Part shown: positions 54,888 to 63,399 of the stretch, in pieces
How positions within the stretch are numbered: position 1 is the stretch's first letter
How the letters are laid out: every line of letters starts with the position of its first letter
NCBI RefSeq assembly: GCF_002223055.1
Contig: NZ_NKFL01000005.1
Span: 434,001-498,000, forward strand
Length of the DNA stretch: 64,000 nt
Direction of reading: 5' to 3'
Source of the DNA: Burkholderia sp. HI2500
GTDB lineage: Bacteria; Pseudomonadota; Gammaproteobacteria; Burkholderiales; Burkholderiaceae
Notes under the pieces: model-generated
The model's input: the letters and a program-made list of their open reading frames with translations, nothing else
Told to the model about the DNA's origin: nothing
The model's database searches: none
Translations under genes and position numbers: made by a program

Positions 54888-55970
54888 TCACGCGCGCGCG
54901 GCATCCGGCACGGGCCGCACGACGTAATCGGTCGGGTCGCGCGTCTGCCTGACCAGCGCCGGCACGATCTCCGCATACGCGTCCAGCGTGCTGCGGTACG
55001 GCGGCGGCATGTCGGCCTTCACCGCCTCGTGCAGCTTCGGCAGCGCGTGGAACGGCACCATCGGGAACATGTGGTGCTCGACGTGGTAGTTCATGTTCCA
55101 GTACAGGAAGCGGAACACCGGATTCATCATCACGGTCCGGCAGTTGCGCCGGTGATCGAGCACGTTCTCGGGCATGCCCGCGTGCTGCGTGAGGCCGAAA
55201 TACAGGTACAGCCACGCGCCGTAGAGGCTCGGCAGCCCGATGTAGAGCAGCGGCAGGATCGTGTGCCAGTAGAGCGAAGCACCGGTCACGAGTGCGTACA
55301 CCGCGAGATGGAGGCGAGACTCGCGCACCACCTTCGGCCGTTCCGATTCGGGCACGTAGGTGCGCTCCTCGTCGTCGAGCCGTCCGGTGAAGGCCGTCAC
55401 AATCATCTTGCGCAGCTCGCCGGCCACGTGCTTCAGCGCGACGATGTTCAGCGCGAGCGAGGCCCAGTCGGTCGGCTTCGGCGCGGCGATTTCCGGATCG
55501 CGCCCGACGACCAGCGTATCGGTGTGATGACGTGCATGGCTCCAGCGCCACGCCGTCGCGCGGCGGAACACCTGGAACGACGCGACCTGGTACAGCACGT
55601 CGTTCATCCAGCGCGTGCGGAACGCGGTGCCGTGCCCGCATTCGTGCCAGCGCGAGTCGGCCGGGCTGCAGTAGAGCGTGCCGTACACGAAGAACGCGGG
55701 AATCGCCCACGCCGAATGTGCGCGCCACGCCAGCCATGCGAGCCCCCCGCTGATCGCGATCGCCGCGTACCAGATCAGCGTGTCGCGGATCGCGCGCGCG
55801 TTGCCGCGCTGCATCAGCTGCTTCATCAGCGGCCGCGGCACCGGGCATCGATACCACTCCGCGTTGGCGAGCCCGGCCGCCTGCGCGCGCTCGCCGGCGC
55901 CGCCGATCATCCGGTAGGCCTGACGGCGCGCCACCGTGCGGTCGTGCGCCTGGTCGTCGATATGAGCCAC
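54888..55970 (-). CDS. Membrane di-iron oxygenase/fatty-acid-desaturase-like protein (MocD-like)
   Basis: A 360-residue membrane enzyme. The three histidine boxes of the desaturase/hydroxylase superfamily are H109-E-C-G-H113 (WHECGHG), H145-A-R-H-H149 and H296-V-E-H-H300. Hydrophobic segments cluster at about 62-100 and 225-262. The GTG start at 55970 is preceded by AGGAG; the usual ATG alternative (56030) lies in the divergent promoter area. Rhizobial MocD belongs to this superfamily and is proposed to demethylate 3-O-methyl-scyllo-inosamine. Here the product is first in an operon with a Rieske ferredoxin and reductase, divergent from inositol-oxidation genes. Substrate is inferred, not shown. 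Confidence 0.85.
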   Translation of the reverse strand: MAHIDDQAHDRTVARRQAYRMIGGAGERAQAAGLANAEWYRCPVPRPLMKQLMQRGNARAIRDTLIWYAAIAISGGLAWLAWRAHSAWAIPAFFVYGTLYCSPADSRWHECGHGTAFRTRWMNDVLYQVASFQVFRRATAWRWSHARHHTDTLVVGRDPEIAAPKPTDWASLALNIVALKHVAGELRKMIVTAFTGRLDDEERTYVPESERPKVVRESRLHLAVYALVTGASLYWHTILPLLYIGLPSLYGAWLYLYFGLTQHAGMPENVLDHRRNCRTVMMNPVFRFLYWNMNYHVEHHMFPMVPFHALPKLHEAVKADMPPPYRSTLDAYAEIVPALVRQTRDPTDYVVRPVPDAARA

Positions 55971-56065
55971 GTGCGTCTCCTGGATTCCTTGTTCGTAGGA
56001 AGCGCGGCAAGCGCTTCGGCATGGAATCAAAATTAGGCCCGCGGCCTCCCTCGCTCAATCGAAAC

Positions 56066-56085
56066 GTTGACGAAATTTCGCCATC
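56066..56085. promoter_or_regulatory. LacI-type operator in the divergent promoter region
   Basis: GTTGACGA-AATT-TCGCCATC, an imperfect 8+4+8 palindrome with perfect core CGAAATTTCG (56071-56080). It lies 96 bases from the desaturase start and 58 bases from the regulator start. A near-identical, perfect copy lies at 57271-57290. Confidence 0.75.
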
Positions 56086-56142
56086 GCTTTAGCGTTCCCC
56101 GCATTGCCACGTCTCGATGGCGACCCCACGATGGAGACATCC

Positions 56143-57207
56143 ATGGCAGGCGAATCCGGGCCGCGCTGGCGCAAGCGCACCGCACGCTTCGACGAGATCG
56201 CGGCGCTTGCCGGCGTCAGCACGACCACCGTCGACCGCGTGCTGAACGAGCGCGGCAGCGTCTCGGCGCAGGCGCGCGAACGCGTGGTGGCGGCCGCGCG
56301 GCAGCTTGGCGTGCCGCGTCAGTTGCCCGACACGCGGCACGGGCTGCTCCACGTCGACGTGCTGCTGCCGGACACCGACGCGGCTTTCTTCAAGCGGCTG
56401 CAGCTGGCGCTGCAGCGCTCGCTGCAGATGCTCGACCGGCGCGTGGTCGTGCACCGGACGATCCTGCCCGCCGCCGACGACGAGCGGGCCGCCGCGCTGA
56501 TCGAACGGCCCGCCTACCGGCGCGCGGCGCTGATCGTCACGGCGCGCGACACGAGCCGCGTGCGCGACGCGCTGGCCGGCGCGATCGCGCGCGGCGAGAC
56601 CGTCGTCACGATGGTCACCGACATCGGCGGCATCGACCGCGCGCACTTCGCCGGCATCGACAACTACCGGGCCGGGCGCACGGCCGGCTATTACATCGGC
56701 CGCCTGGCGGCACACCCCGGCCGCGTGCTGCTGCTCGGCGGGCGCATGGGCTACCGCGCGCACGCCGACCGGATGGCCGGCTGCCGCGACCAGCTCGCCG
56801 AAGCGTTCGCCGCCGTCCGCTGCGACGCCGAGCCGGTCGAGACGCTCGACCAGGACGACCGCTGCTACCGCGCGGTGACGAAGACGCTGCATGCGCACGA
56901 CGACGTGGTCGCGATCTACAACAGCGGCGCCGGCTCGGCCGGCATCGAAGCGGCGCTGCGCAAGGCCGGCGCGGCCGGCCGCGTCGTGTGGATCGGCCAT
57001 GAGATGATCGACCTGCACCGCACCTTCATCGAATCCGGCGCGATGGATCTCGCGATCGACCAGGATCCGGACGGCCAGGTGATTTCCGCACTGCAGCACG
57101 TGCTGCATGCGTGCGGGATCGTCGAACAGCCGCCACCGGCCGATCCGGTCGAATTCCGCGTGTTCTGTCCGGCAAACGTGCGGACGAGCGCGTACCTGCC
57201 GGCCTGA
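56143..57207 (+). CDS. LacI-family transcriptional regulator of the inositol-type cluster
   Basis: A 354-residue regulator. The N-terminal LacI helix-turn-helix is FDEIAALAGVSTTTVDRVLNERGSVSAQARERVVAAARQLG. The ligand domain is of the periplasmic-binding-protein type with RAHFAGIDNYRAGRTAGYYIGRLAAHPGRVLLLGG and VAIYNSGAGSAGIEAALRKAG. Start ATG 56143 follows GGAGAC; upstream alternatives (ATG 56131, TTG 56104) are possible. It is divergent from the desaturase-like operon and is followed by two TIM-barrel genes and an inositol dehydrogenase. Matching palindromes on both sides of it are likely its operators. Confidence 0.9.
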   Translation: MAGESGPRWRKRTARFDEIAALAGVSTTTVDRVLNERGSVSAQARERVVAAARQLGVPRQLPDTRHGLLHVDVLLPDTDAAFFKRLQLALQRSLQMLDRRVVVHRTILPAADDERAAALIERPAYRRAALIVTARDTSRVRDALAGAIARGETVVTMVTDIGGIDRAHFAGIDNYRAGRTAGYYIGRLAAHPGRVLLLGGRMGYRAHADRMAGCRDQLAEAFAAVRCDAEPVETLDQDDRCYRAVTKTLHAHDDVVAIYNSGAGSAGIEAALRKAGAAGRVVWIGHEMIDLHRTFIESGAMDLAIDQDPDGQVISALQHVLHACGIVEQPPPADPVEFRVFCPANVRTSAYLPA

Positions 57208-57270
57208 ATTCGAACGCCCGGCCCACCGTCTGTCGCGCCACATGCGCGTTGCGAAAATATCGACTGCCGC

Positions 57271-57290
57271 GTTGGCGATTTTTCGCCAAC
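57271..57290 (+). promoter_or_regulatory. LacI-type operator upstream of the TIM-barrel genes
   Basis: GTTGGCGA-TTTT-TCGCCAAC, a perfect 8+4+8 palindrome 73 bases before the start of the gene at 57364. It is nearly the same sequence as the site at 56066-56085. A weaker GTTGCGA...TCGACT element lies just before it (57249-57266). Confidence 0.8.
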
Positions 57291-57363
57291 GTTTGTCATG
57301 CAGCCCGCGCCGCGCCTCCGTACATTGGGCAGCCCATCCCATGACAATGGCGGACAGGAGACG

Positions 57364-58386
57364 ATGGCTGAACCGATCCTCATCGGCGTGAACCTCGACG
57401 GCGTGCTCGAACACGACGACCTGCCGTTGCCCGCGCCCGCCGAACGCTTCCGGATGGTCGCCGGCGCCGGTGTGTTCGACTACGTCGAAAAGAATCCGGC
57501 GCGCGGCGAGGACCTGTCGCCGTATTTCGCGCTGGTCGAACGCCATGCGCTGCCGATTCGCGTGATCGGTGGCATCTGGTGCGCGGGCCGTGACGAAGCG
57601 CACGTCGCCGAGATCGTCGACGCGGGCGCGCGCTTCGGCAGCACGGTGCTCAACTGTCAGCTGCATGCGCGTCACGCGAGCGGCCATCCGCTGTCCGATC
57701 GCGAGGTCGCCGATTTCTACCTGCGGACCTACGAGCGCGGCGAGCCGGCCGGCTGCCTGCCGAGCCTCGAAGTGCACGTCGACATGTGGAGCGAGGATTT
57801 CACGCGCATCGCACGCGTCGCACGGCTTGTCGAGCAGGCCGGCGTGCCGTTCCGGATCACGCTCGATCATTCGCACCTGCTGTTCAAGATCGGCAACCAC
57901 ACCGAACTCGATGCATCGGGCATCCGCGACGCGGCCGACGGCGGCCGGCGGTTGCTCGACCCTGCATCGCCCGACGCCCTCTACGCCGACTGGATCGCGT
58001 GCGGCTGGGTCCGGCATGCGCATGCCCGCAGCGTGATGCCGAATAATCCGGACAACGCGTGGATGCGCCGCGCCGACGGCAGGCCCGGGCGCGGCATCCA
58101 GTATCCGTTCGTCGCGCCGGCACCGGGCACCTATCACGGCGCATGGCGCGCTGAGGCACTCGACACGTGGAAGGCCGCGCTTCGGCAGTTGCTGCACGCG
58201 CAGGCCCACGCACAGCCGGCGCGCGTCGAGCAGATCAGTTGCGAATTCATCCCGTTTCCCGACTACGGCGGCGGCGCGCGCTATTCGATCTTCGACAACA
58301 ACGTCGCATGCGCGCACTGGCTGCGCGACACGTGGCGTGCCCTCGCCGCGCCGCCGGCAGCCGACGTCGCACACACCGGCACCTGA
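57364..58386 (+). CDS. Xylose-isomerase-like TIM-barrel protein, possible MocC-type sugar/cyclitol enzyme
   Basis: A 340-residue cytoplasmic TIM barrel. Likely metal ligands occur in SLEVHVDMWSED (E136, H138, D140), FRITLDHSHLLFKIGN (D168, H169, H171) and later QISCEFIPFPDYGGGARYS (Glu). The pattern belongs to the AP endonuclease-2/xylose isomerase-like fold used by inosose dehydratase, isomerases and MocC. Exact activity is unknown; it is longer than IolE (~300). ATG 57364 follows GGAGACG. It lies 39 bases before the IolI-like gene, in an operon driven from the palindrome at 57271. Confidence 0.75.
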   Translation: MAEPILIGVNLDGVLEHDDLPLPAPAERFRMVAGAGVFDYVEKNPARGEDLSPYFALVERHALPIRVIGGIWCAGRDEAHVAEIVDAGARFGSTVLNCQLHARHASGHPLSDREVADFYLRTYERGEPAGCLPSLEVHVDMWSEDFTRIARVARLVEQAGVPFRITLDHSHLLFKIGNHTELDASGIRDAADGGRRLLDPASPDALYADWIACGWVRHAHARSVMPNNPDNAWMRRADGRPGRGIQYPFVAPAPGTYHGAWRAEALDTWKAALRQLLHAQAHAQPARVEQISCEFIPFPDYGGGARYSIFDNNVACAHWLRDTWRALAAPPAADVAHTGT

Positions 58387-58425
58387 TTCGCCCCCCGCCC
58401 CCACTCGAGACCCAAGGACAGAACG

Positions 58426-59253
58426 ATGACGCAAGCCTTCCATTTTTCGCTGAACCGGATGAGCGCCCCGCGCTTGCCGTTCGACCGTTACGTCGCGCTG
58501 TGCCAGCGCCTCGGCGTCGACACGATCGAGATCCGCAACGATCTCGACGGCGTCGAGATCGCCGACGGCACGCCGGCCGCCACCGTGCGCGCAACGGCCG
58601 AAGCCGGCGGCGTGACGATCCTGACGATCAACGCGCTGCAGCGCTTCGAGCAATGGAACGCCGAGCGCGCGGACGAGGCGACCGTGCTGGCCGACTACGC
58701 GGCGCAATGCGGCGCGCGTGCGCTGGTGCTGTGCCCGACCAACAGCCGCGGCGACACGCGCAGCGCGGACGTGCGCCACGCGGATCTCGTGAAGGCGCTG
58801 AAGGCGCTCAAGCCGATCCTCGACGCGCGCGGCCTGCTCGGCTTCATCGAGCCGCTCGGCTTCGAGGAATGCGCGCTGCGCCGCAAGTCGGATGCGGTGA
58901 AAGGCATCTACGACGCGGCGGGCGAACAGGTGTTCCGGCTCGTGCACGACACGTTCCACCATCACCTGTCGGGCGAGGACATCTTCTTCCCGACCCTGAC
59001 GGGCCTCGTGCACGTCTCTGGCGTCGAGGAGGACGACCTGCCGGTCGACCGGATGCGCGACGGCCATCGCGTGCTGGTCGGCGGCGCCGACCGGCTCGGC
59101 AATATCCGGCAACTGCGCCAACTGCTCGCGCGCGGCTACCGTGGCGCATTCTCGTTCGAGCCGTTCGCGCACGAAATCGCCGAGGCCGACGACATCGAGG
59201 ACCGACTGCGAGCGAGCATCGACTACGTGCGCGGCGAACTGGCGAATCAATGA
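58426..59253 (+). CDS. IolI-like TIM-barrel isomerase (2-keto-myo-inositol isomerase family)
   Basis: A 275-residue protein resembling Bacillus IolI in layout. Motifs: LGVDTIEIRND near the N-terminus, ILTINALQRFEQWN, LGFIEPLGFEECAL (metal Glu142), FRLVHDTFHHHL (Asp175/His178), LVHVSGVEEDDLP (His196) and AFSFEPFAHEI (Glu245). IolI converts 2-keto-myo-inositol (scyllo-inosose) to 1-keto-D-chiro-inositol. The assignment rests on motif layout, not alignment. It lies between the larger TIM-barrel gene and the inositol dehydrogenase on the same strand. Confidence 0.8.
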   Translation: MTQAFHFSLNRMSAPRLPFDRYVALCQRLGVDTIEIRNDLDGVEIADGTPAATVRATAEAGGVTILTINALQRFEQWNAERADEATVLADYAAQCGARALVLCPTNSRGDTRSADVRHADLVKALKALKPILDARGLLGFIEPLGFEECALRRKSDAVKGIYDAAGEQVFRLVHDTFHHHLSGEDIFFPTLTGLVHVSGVEEDDLPVDRMRDGHRVLVGGADRLGNIRQLRQLLARGYRGAFSFEPFAHEIAEADDIEDRLRASIDYVRGELANQ

Positions 59254-59324
59254 GCGCCGCCACGGTGCACGGCCAACTGCAGCCGCGCACCGGCGCATAT
59301 TCACGAAATCAACAGGAGAACGGA

Positions 59325-60311
59325 ATGATCGAATTCGCGTTGTTCGGCGCGGGACGGATCGGCAAGATCCATGCGGCGAATCTCGCGCGCCATCCGGGCG
59401 CGAAGCTGAAGTACGTCATCGACCGGCATGCGCCGTCGGCCGAAGCGCTGGCCCACGCGCACGGCGCGCAGGTGGCCGACATCGAGCGCGCACTCGGCGA
59501 TCCGGCTGTCCGGGCGGTCGTGATCGCGTCGAGCACCGACACGCATGCGGACCTGATCGTCGCGGCCGCGAATGCGGGCAAGGCCCAATTCTGCGAGAAG
59601 CCCGTCGACCTGAGCGTCGAGCGCTCGCGTACGTGCGCGGACGCCGTCCGGCGCAGCGGCGTGACCTGCATGATCGGCTTCCAGCGCCGCTTCGACCCGA
59701 CGTTCGCCGCGCTGAAGGCGCGCGTCGAGCGCGGCGAGATCGGCGCGCCGGAAATGCTGGTCGTCACGAGCCGCGACCCGGGCGCACCGCCCGTCGACTA
59801 CATCCGCAGTTCGGGCGGCATCTTCAAGGACATGCTGATCCACGACTTCGACGTGTTCCGCTGGATTCTCGGCGACGAAGCGCAGACGCTGCACGCGACC
59901 GGCAGTTGCCTGACCGATCCGGCCGTGCACGACGCGGGCGACATCGATTCGACGGCCGTGACGATCCGCACGCGACGCGGGCTGCTGTGCCAGATCAACA
60001 CGTCGCGGCGTGCCGCGTACGGTTACGACCAGCGTTTCGAGCTGCTCGGCAGCACCGGAATGCTGCAGGCCGGCAACGTGCGGCCGACCGAGGTGAGCGC
60101 GTGGCTCGCGGCCGGCATCGCGACGGATGTGCCGGAGCCGTTCTTCCTCGAACGCTACCGGCACGCGTATGCGGCCGAGATCGCGCACTTCGTCGATGCG
60201 CTGCGCGACGGCACGCCGGTCCGCACGACGATCGACGACGGGCTCGCCGCGCTCGAACTGGCCGAGGCCGCGATGACTTCGTGGAAAACGGGGCGCGTAA
60301 TCGAGCTGTGA
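59325..60311 (+). CDS. iolG: Inositol 2-dehydrogenase (IolG/MocA, Gfo/Idh family)
   Basis: A 328-residue NAD-dependent dehydrogenase. Rossmann fold EFALFGAGRIGKIHAANLA; catalytic Lys92 in CEKPVDL; IGFQRRFDP; and catalytic Asp169/His173 in GGIFKDMLIHDFDVFRWI, the inositol dehydrogenase signature. It oxidises myo-inositol or a related cyclitol to the 2-keto form. Start ATG 59325 follows AGGAGA. It is 71 bases after the IolI-like gene and closes the operon. In rhizopine catabolism MocA belongs to this family. iolB, iolC, iolD and iolE are not present here. Confidence 0.92.
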   Translation: MIEFALFGAGRIGKIHAANLARHPGAKLKYVIDRHAPSAEALAHAHGAQVADIERALGDPAVRAVVIASSTDTHADLIVAAANAGKAQFCEKPVDLSVERSRTCADAVRRSGVTCMIGFQRRFDPTFAALKARVERGEIGAPEMLVVTSRDPGAPPVDYIRSSGGIFKDMLIHDFDVFRWILGDEAQTLHATGSCLTDPAVHDAGDIDSTAVTIRTRRGLLCQINTSRRAAYGYDQRFELLGSTGMLQAGNVRPTEVSAWLAAGIATDVPEPFFLERYRHAYAAEIAHFVDALRDGTPVRTTIDDGLAALELAEAAMTSWKTGRVIEL

Positions 60312-60513
60312 CGTCACGGGCGACAAGCGGTGACAGGCGGCGGCGAACCGCGCAAGCGGGCCGCCGCCGGACGATCGGCACCCCACCCGGACGAGACGCA
60401 GCCAGCGCGCGGCCGCGTCGGGAAAATTTGCCGAAGCGTCGCGCGGCGTGTGCGTGAATGCACGTATGATGGCGAATTGATCTGTGTCGCCGACATCCCG
60501 CTTTTTCACCACC

Positions 60514-61200
60514 ATGCTCGATCACCTCATCTGCGACTGCGACGGCGTGCTCGTCGACAGCGAAATCATTGCCGACCGCGTCCTGCTCGACACGCTGTCC
60601 GCCACGTTCCCGAATCTCGATTTCGAAGCCGCCGCCAAGTCGGCGTTCGGCCAGCAGACGTCGCGCTTCCTGGCGGGAATCGAATCCCGCTTCGGGATCG
60701 AGATGCCGGCCAACTTCATCGATACCATCGAGCACAACATCGAGCGCGCGCTGGCGCAATCGCTCGCGCCGATCTCCGGCGTGCGCGACGCGCTGCTGAA
60801 GGTGAGCCTGCCGGCGGCCGTCGTGTCGAACAGCCGGCTCGCCCGCGTGCGCAGCTCGCTGAAGCGCGCGGCGCTCACCGAGATCTTCGGCGATCGCGTG
60901 TTCAGCTCCGAGCAGGTGGCGCGGCCGAAGCCCTACCCCGATGTCTACCTGCATGCAGCGCACACGCTCGGCGTCGCGCCGGAGCGCTGCATCGTCGTCG
61001 AGGACAGCGTGTCGGGGCTGAATGCCGCGCGGGCGGCAGGCATGAAGACGATCGCATTCGTCGGCGCGAGCCACATCCCCGACAACTACGCGGACGCGCT
61101 GCGCGCGATGGGCATCACGCGAATCATGCGCAAGATGGACGAACTGCCGGCGCTCGTCGAAGCCGGCATGCGCGGCGAATTCGGAGACGTACAGTCCTGA
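60514..61200 (+). CDS. HAD-superfamily phosphatase (beta-phosphoglucomutase/phosphoglycolate-like subfamily IA)
   Basis: A 228-residue HAD hydrolase. The nucleophile motif is ICDCDGVLVDSEIIA (Asp in CDCDG), motif II is AVVSNSRL, and the motif IV region has RPKPYPDVYLHAAHTL with VVEDSVSGLNAARAAG. This is the subfamily IA fold that acts on small sugar phosphates. A GTG at 60484 would extend the protein by ten residues; ATG 60514 is favoured. It is the first gene after the inositol-type cluster on the same strand and may or may not share its transcript. Confidence 0.88.
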   Translation: MLDHLICDCDGVLVDSEIIADRVLLDTLSATFPNLDFEAAAKSAFGQQTSRFLAGIESRFGIEMPANFIDTIEHNIERALAQSLAPISGVRDALLKVSLPAAVVSNSRLARVRSSLKRAALTEIFGDRVFSSEQVARPKPYPDVYLHAAHTLGVAPERCIVVEDSVSGLNAARAAGMKTIAFVGASHIPDNYADALRAMGITRIMRKMDELPALVEAGMRGEFGDVQS

Positions 61201-61306
61201 TGGTCGTGCCGGCCCGATCAGGCTGATCGAGCCGATCCGGCGTGCGCCGGTTCACGCACGCCGTGCAACGGGCGCGCGAACGCACCCGCCTTCCCCTTCA
61301 CAGCAC

Positions 61307-62017
61307 TCAGGCCGGTTCGCAGCAGCGCTCGCGCGCGGCGGCCAGCGCCTCGCGAAACTCGACGAGTTCCGCGATCGTCAGCATCGGCAACCCGTGCTGT
61401 TGCGCGAAACGTTCGACATCGTCGCCGCGCGTCATCGTGCCATCCGGATTCATCAGCTCGCACAGCACGCCGGCCGGCTTCAGGCCCGCGAGGATCGACA
61501 GGTCGACCGTGCCTTCGGTGTGACCGCGACGCGCCAGCACGCCGCCCGGTTGCGCACGCAACGGAAACACGTGGCCCGGGCGCACGATGTCGTGCGGCTT
61601 CGCGCCTTCTGCGATCGCCGCGCGAATCGTCGTCACGCGATCGGCCGCCGATACGCCCGTATGCACGCCTTCGCGCGCCTCGATCGACACGGTGAACGCG
61701 GTGCCGTTGCGGCTCTCGTTGGTCTGCACCATCGGCGGCAGCTCGAGCGCACGCACGGTGTCGTCGGTCAGACACAGGCACACGATGCCGCTGCATTCGC
61801 GGATCAGCAGCGCCATCGTCTCGGGCGTGATGCGCTCGGCGGCAACGATCAGGTCGGCTTCGTTCTCGCGGTCGTGGTCGTCCTGCAGCACCACGGCACG
61901 GCCGGCGCGCATCGCTTCGAGCGCGGCGGCGATGCGCGGCGGCACCGGTTCGGAATCCAGCAACGGGAGATCGGCAAAGGCGTCGGCGGGGGCCGACGAA
62001 ACGGACATCAAGGACAT
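61307..62017 (-). CDS. ribB: 3,4-dihydroxy-2-butanone-4-phosphate synthase RibB
   Basis: A 236-residue enzyme making the four-carbon precursor of riboflavin from ribulose 5-phosphate. Motifs: [23 protein letters not shown] (metal-binding Glu), [12 protein letters not shown], and [40 protein letters not shown]. Length matches the stand-alone RibB domain; there is no GTP cyclohydrolase II part. Start ATG 62017 follows AGGAG at eight bases. It is controlled by the FMN riboswitch upstream. Confidence 0.95.
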   Translation of the reverse strand: MSLMSVSSAPADAFADLPLLDSEPVPPRIAAALEAMRAGRAVVLQDDHDRENEADLIVAAERITPETMALLIRECSGIVCLCLTDDTVRALELPPMVQTNESRNGTAFTVSIEAREGVHTGVSAADRVTTIRAAIAEGAKPHDIVRPGHVFPLRAQPGGVLARRGHTEGTVDLSILAGLKPAGVLCELMNPDGTMTRGDDVERFAQQHGLPMLTIAELVEFREALAAARERCCEPA

Positions 62018-62138
62018 GTGAAACGCTCCTCGCAAATACGATTTGGGCGAAAAACGTTTCAGGGCATTGCAAACAGACAGAACGACAACCCGCTTCGCAC
62101 ACATGGCGAAGCGGCCCTGACGGACATGACTATCTGCA

Positions 62139-62280
62139 CATCTTCTCTCATCCGGACTATGACCGTCGGCTCTGGCATTCGACCAGATCTGCTGACCCCG
62201 CGCGGATGCGCGGGCGCTCGCGGGCTCGCCGGCTTACGCCAGCCTACCGCCGGTGGGGAATTGCACCCCGCCCTGAAGAC
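62139..62280 (-). promoter_or_regulatory. FMN riboswitch (RFN element) of ribB
   Basis: Read on the minus strand: gggcggggtgcaattcccca with ccggcggta, then agcccgcgagcg, ggtcagcagatctggt, ccagagccgacggtcat and agtccggatgagagaagatg. These are the conserved RFN segments in order. It lies about 120 bases before the ribB start. FMN binding is known to shut off riboflavin genes in such leaders. Confidence 0.93.
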
Positions 62281-62479
62281 GCACTGATTTGCCGGATGGG
62301 CCAACCCCATCGACGGCGGGCCAAGCATACAACAGCTGCGCGCTCGGCGCAGCGGACACTCCCTAAAACCTTACTGACGACTCCGTCTAACGGCATCGTC
62401 CAAACGGCCGACGGCCGACCCGCGTTCTCGTCCGAACGGCGAGCACGCGAGCCGCTTCCGTGCGGCCTGCGTTGCGCGG

Positions 62480-63181
62480 TCAGCCGGCCGCGTGCGCGGC
62501 ATGTGCCGCGTGCGCCGCATCGGGCACGAGCCAGCGCGGCGGCACCTCGGGGCTCACCGTCACGCGAAATGCACGCGCTTCGCTGTCGCCCGGGTTGCGC
62601 AGGCTGTACGGCTGGTCGGCATCGAACACGATCGCGTCGCCGGTCGCGAGCAACTGGCGGCGGTCGTGCACGCTGACTTCGAGCGTGCCCTCGCTGACGA
62701 CGAGGTTGACCGTCGTGCCGGGCGCGCGGCGGGCGCCGGGCTCCGTATGCAGCGGCGCGATCCGCAGCTCGTGGAACTCGGCCGCGGCCGGCTCGCCTTC
62801 CGGGTACAGCGCGCGTGCCGAGAAGCGGCCGTTCGAGCTGACGACCCGCGACGCACGCTCGGCCGCCAGATGCTCGAAGCCGTTCACGGCATGGCGGCGC
62901 AGGAAGGCGGCGACCGATACCTTCAGCGCCGCGGCGATCTTGCAGAGCACCTTGATCGACGGCACGCTGCGCGCCGACTCGATCTGCGCGAGCATCGCGC
63001 GCGACACGCCGGACAGCCGCGCGAGCGCATCGAGCGACAATTGCCGCTCGGCACGCAACCGCGCGAGGTTCACGCCAACGACCTGTTCGAGCACGTCGAG
63101 CGACGCGGACGCCCGCGCATCGGCGGCGTTGCCGGATTCGAAGGAAGACACGTCGCGCACGAGCGCCAGGGATGAAGACAT
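62480..63181 (-). CDS. XRE-family regulator with C-terminal cupin
   Basis: A 233-residue regulator. The N-terminal helix-turn-helix is VGVNLARLRAERQLSLDALARLSGVSRAMLAQIESARSVPSIKVLCKIAAAL. The C-terminal cupin has TTVNLVVSEGTLEVSVHDRRQLLATGDAIVFDADQPYSLRN. The C-terminus ends in repeated Ala-Ala-His units (DAAHAAHAAHAAG). Such proteins control small operons, often neighbouring transporters or aminotransferases. The next gene upstream on the same strand is an MFS transporter (218 bases away), a possible target. ATG 63181 was chosen. Confidence 0.88.
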   Translation of the reverse strand: MSSSLALVRDVSSFESGNAADARASASLDVLEQVVGVNLARLRAERQLSLDALARLSGVSRAMLAQIESARSVPSIKVLCKIAAALKVSVAAFLRRHAVNGFEHLAAERASRVVSSNGRFSARALYPEGEPAAAEFHELRIAPLHTEPGARRAPGTTVNLVVSEGTLEVSVHDRRQLLATGDAIVFDADQPYSLRNPGDSEARAFRVTVSPEVPPRWLVPDAAHAAHAAHAAG

Positions 63182-63399
63182 AGCATTGCCTCCGGGCCGC
63201 GGTGCAGCCCTGCGAATGGGGTAAGCCGGGATCGGAATCGGATTGCGCCAGCAACGGCGCGTATCGAGACGCTATCACCCGGTCTTGCACCGGCAAACGA
63301 AGTTATCTTCACACCGTTATCAGCATCGCGGAGGAATGCGTTCCTCGCGAACCTTTTCCTGCCGCTATCGCGTCATGCGGGCGCCGCGCGTTGCACCGC

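Noticed and set aside
56089..59304. A very long (1071-codon) open frame antisense to the inositol-type cluster
   Set aside because: It is a shadow of the GC-rich codon pattern of four real genes on the other strand and its translation has no coherent domain.
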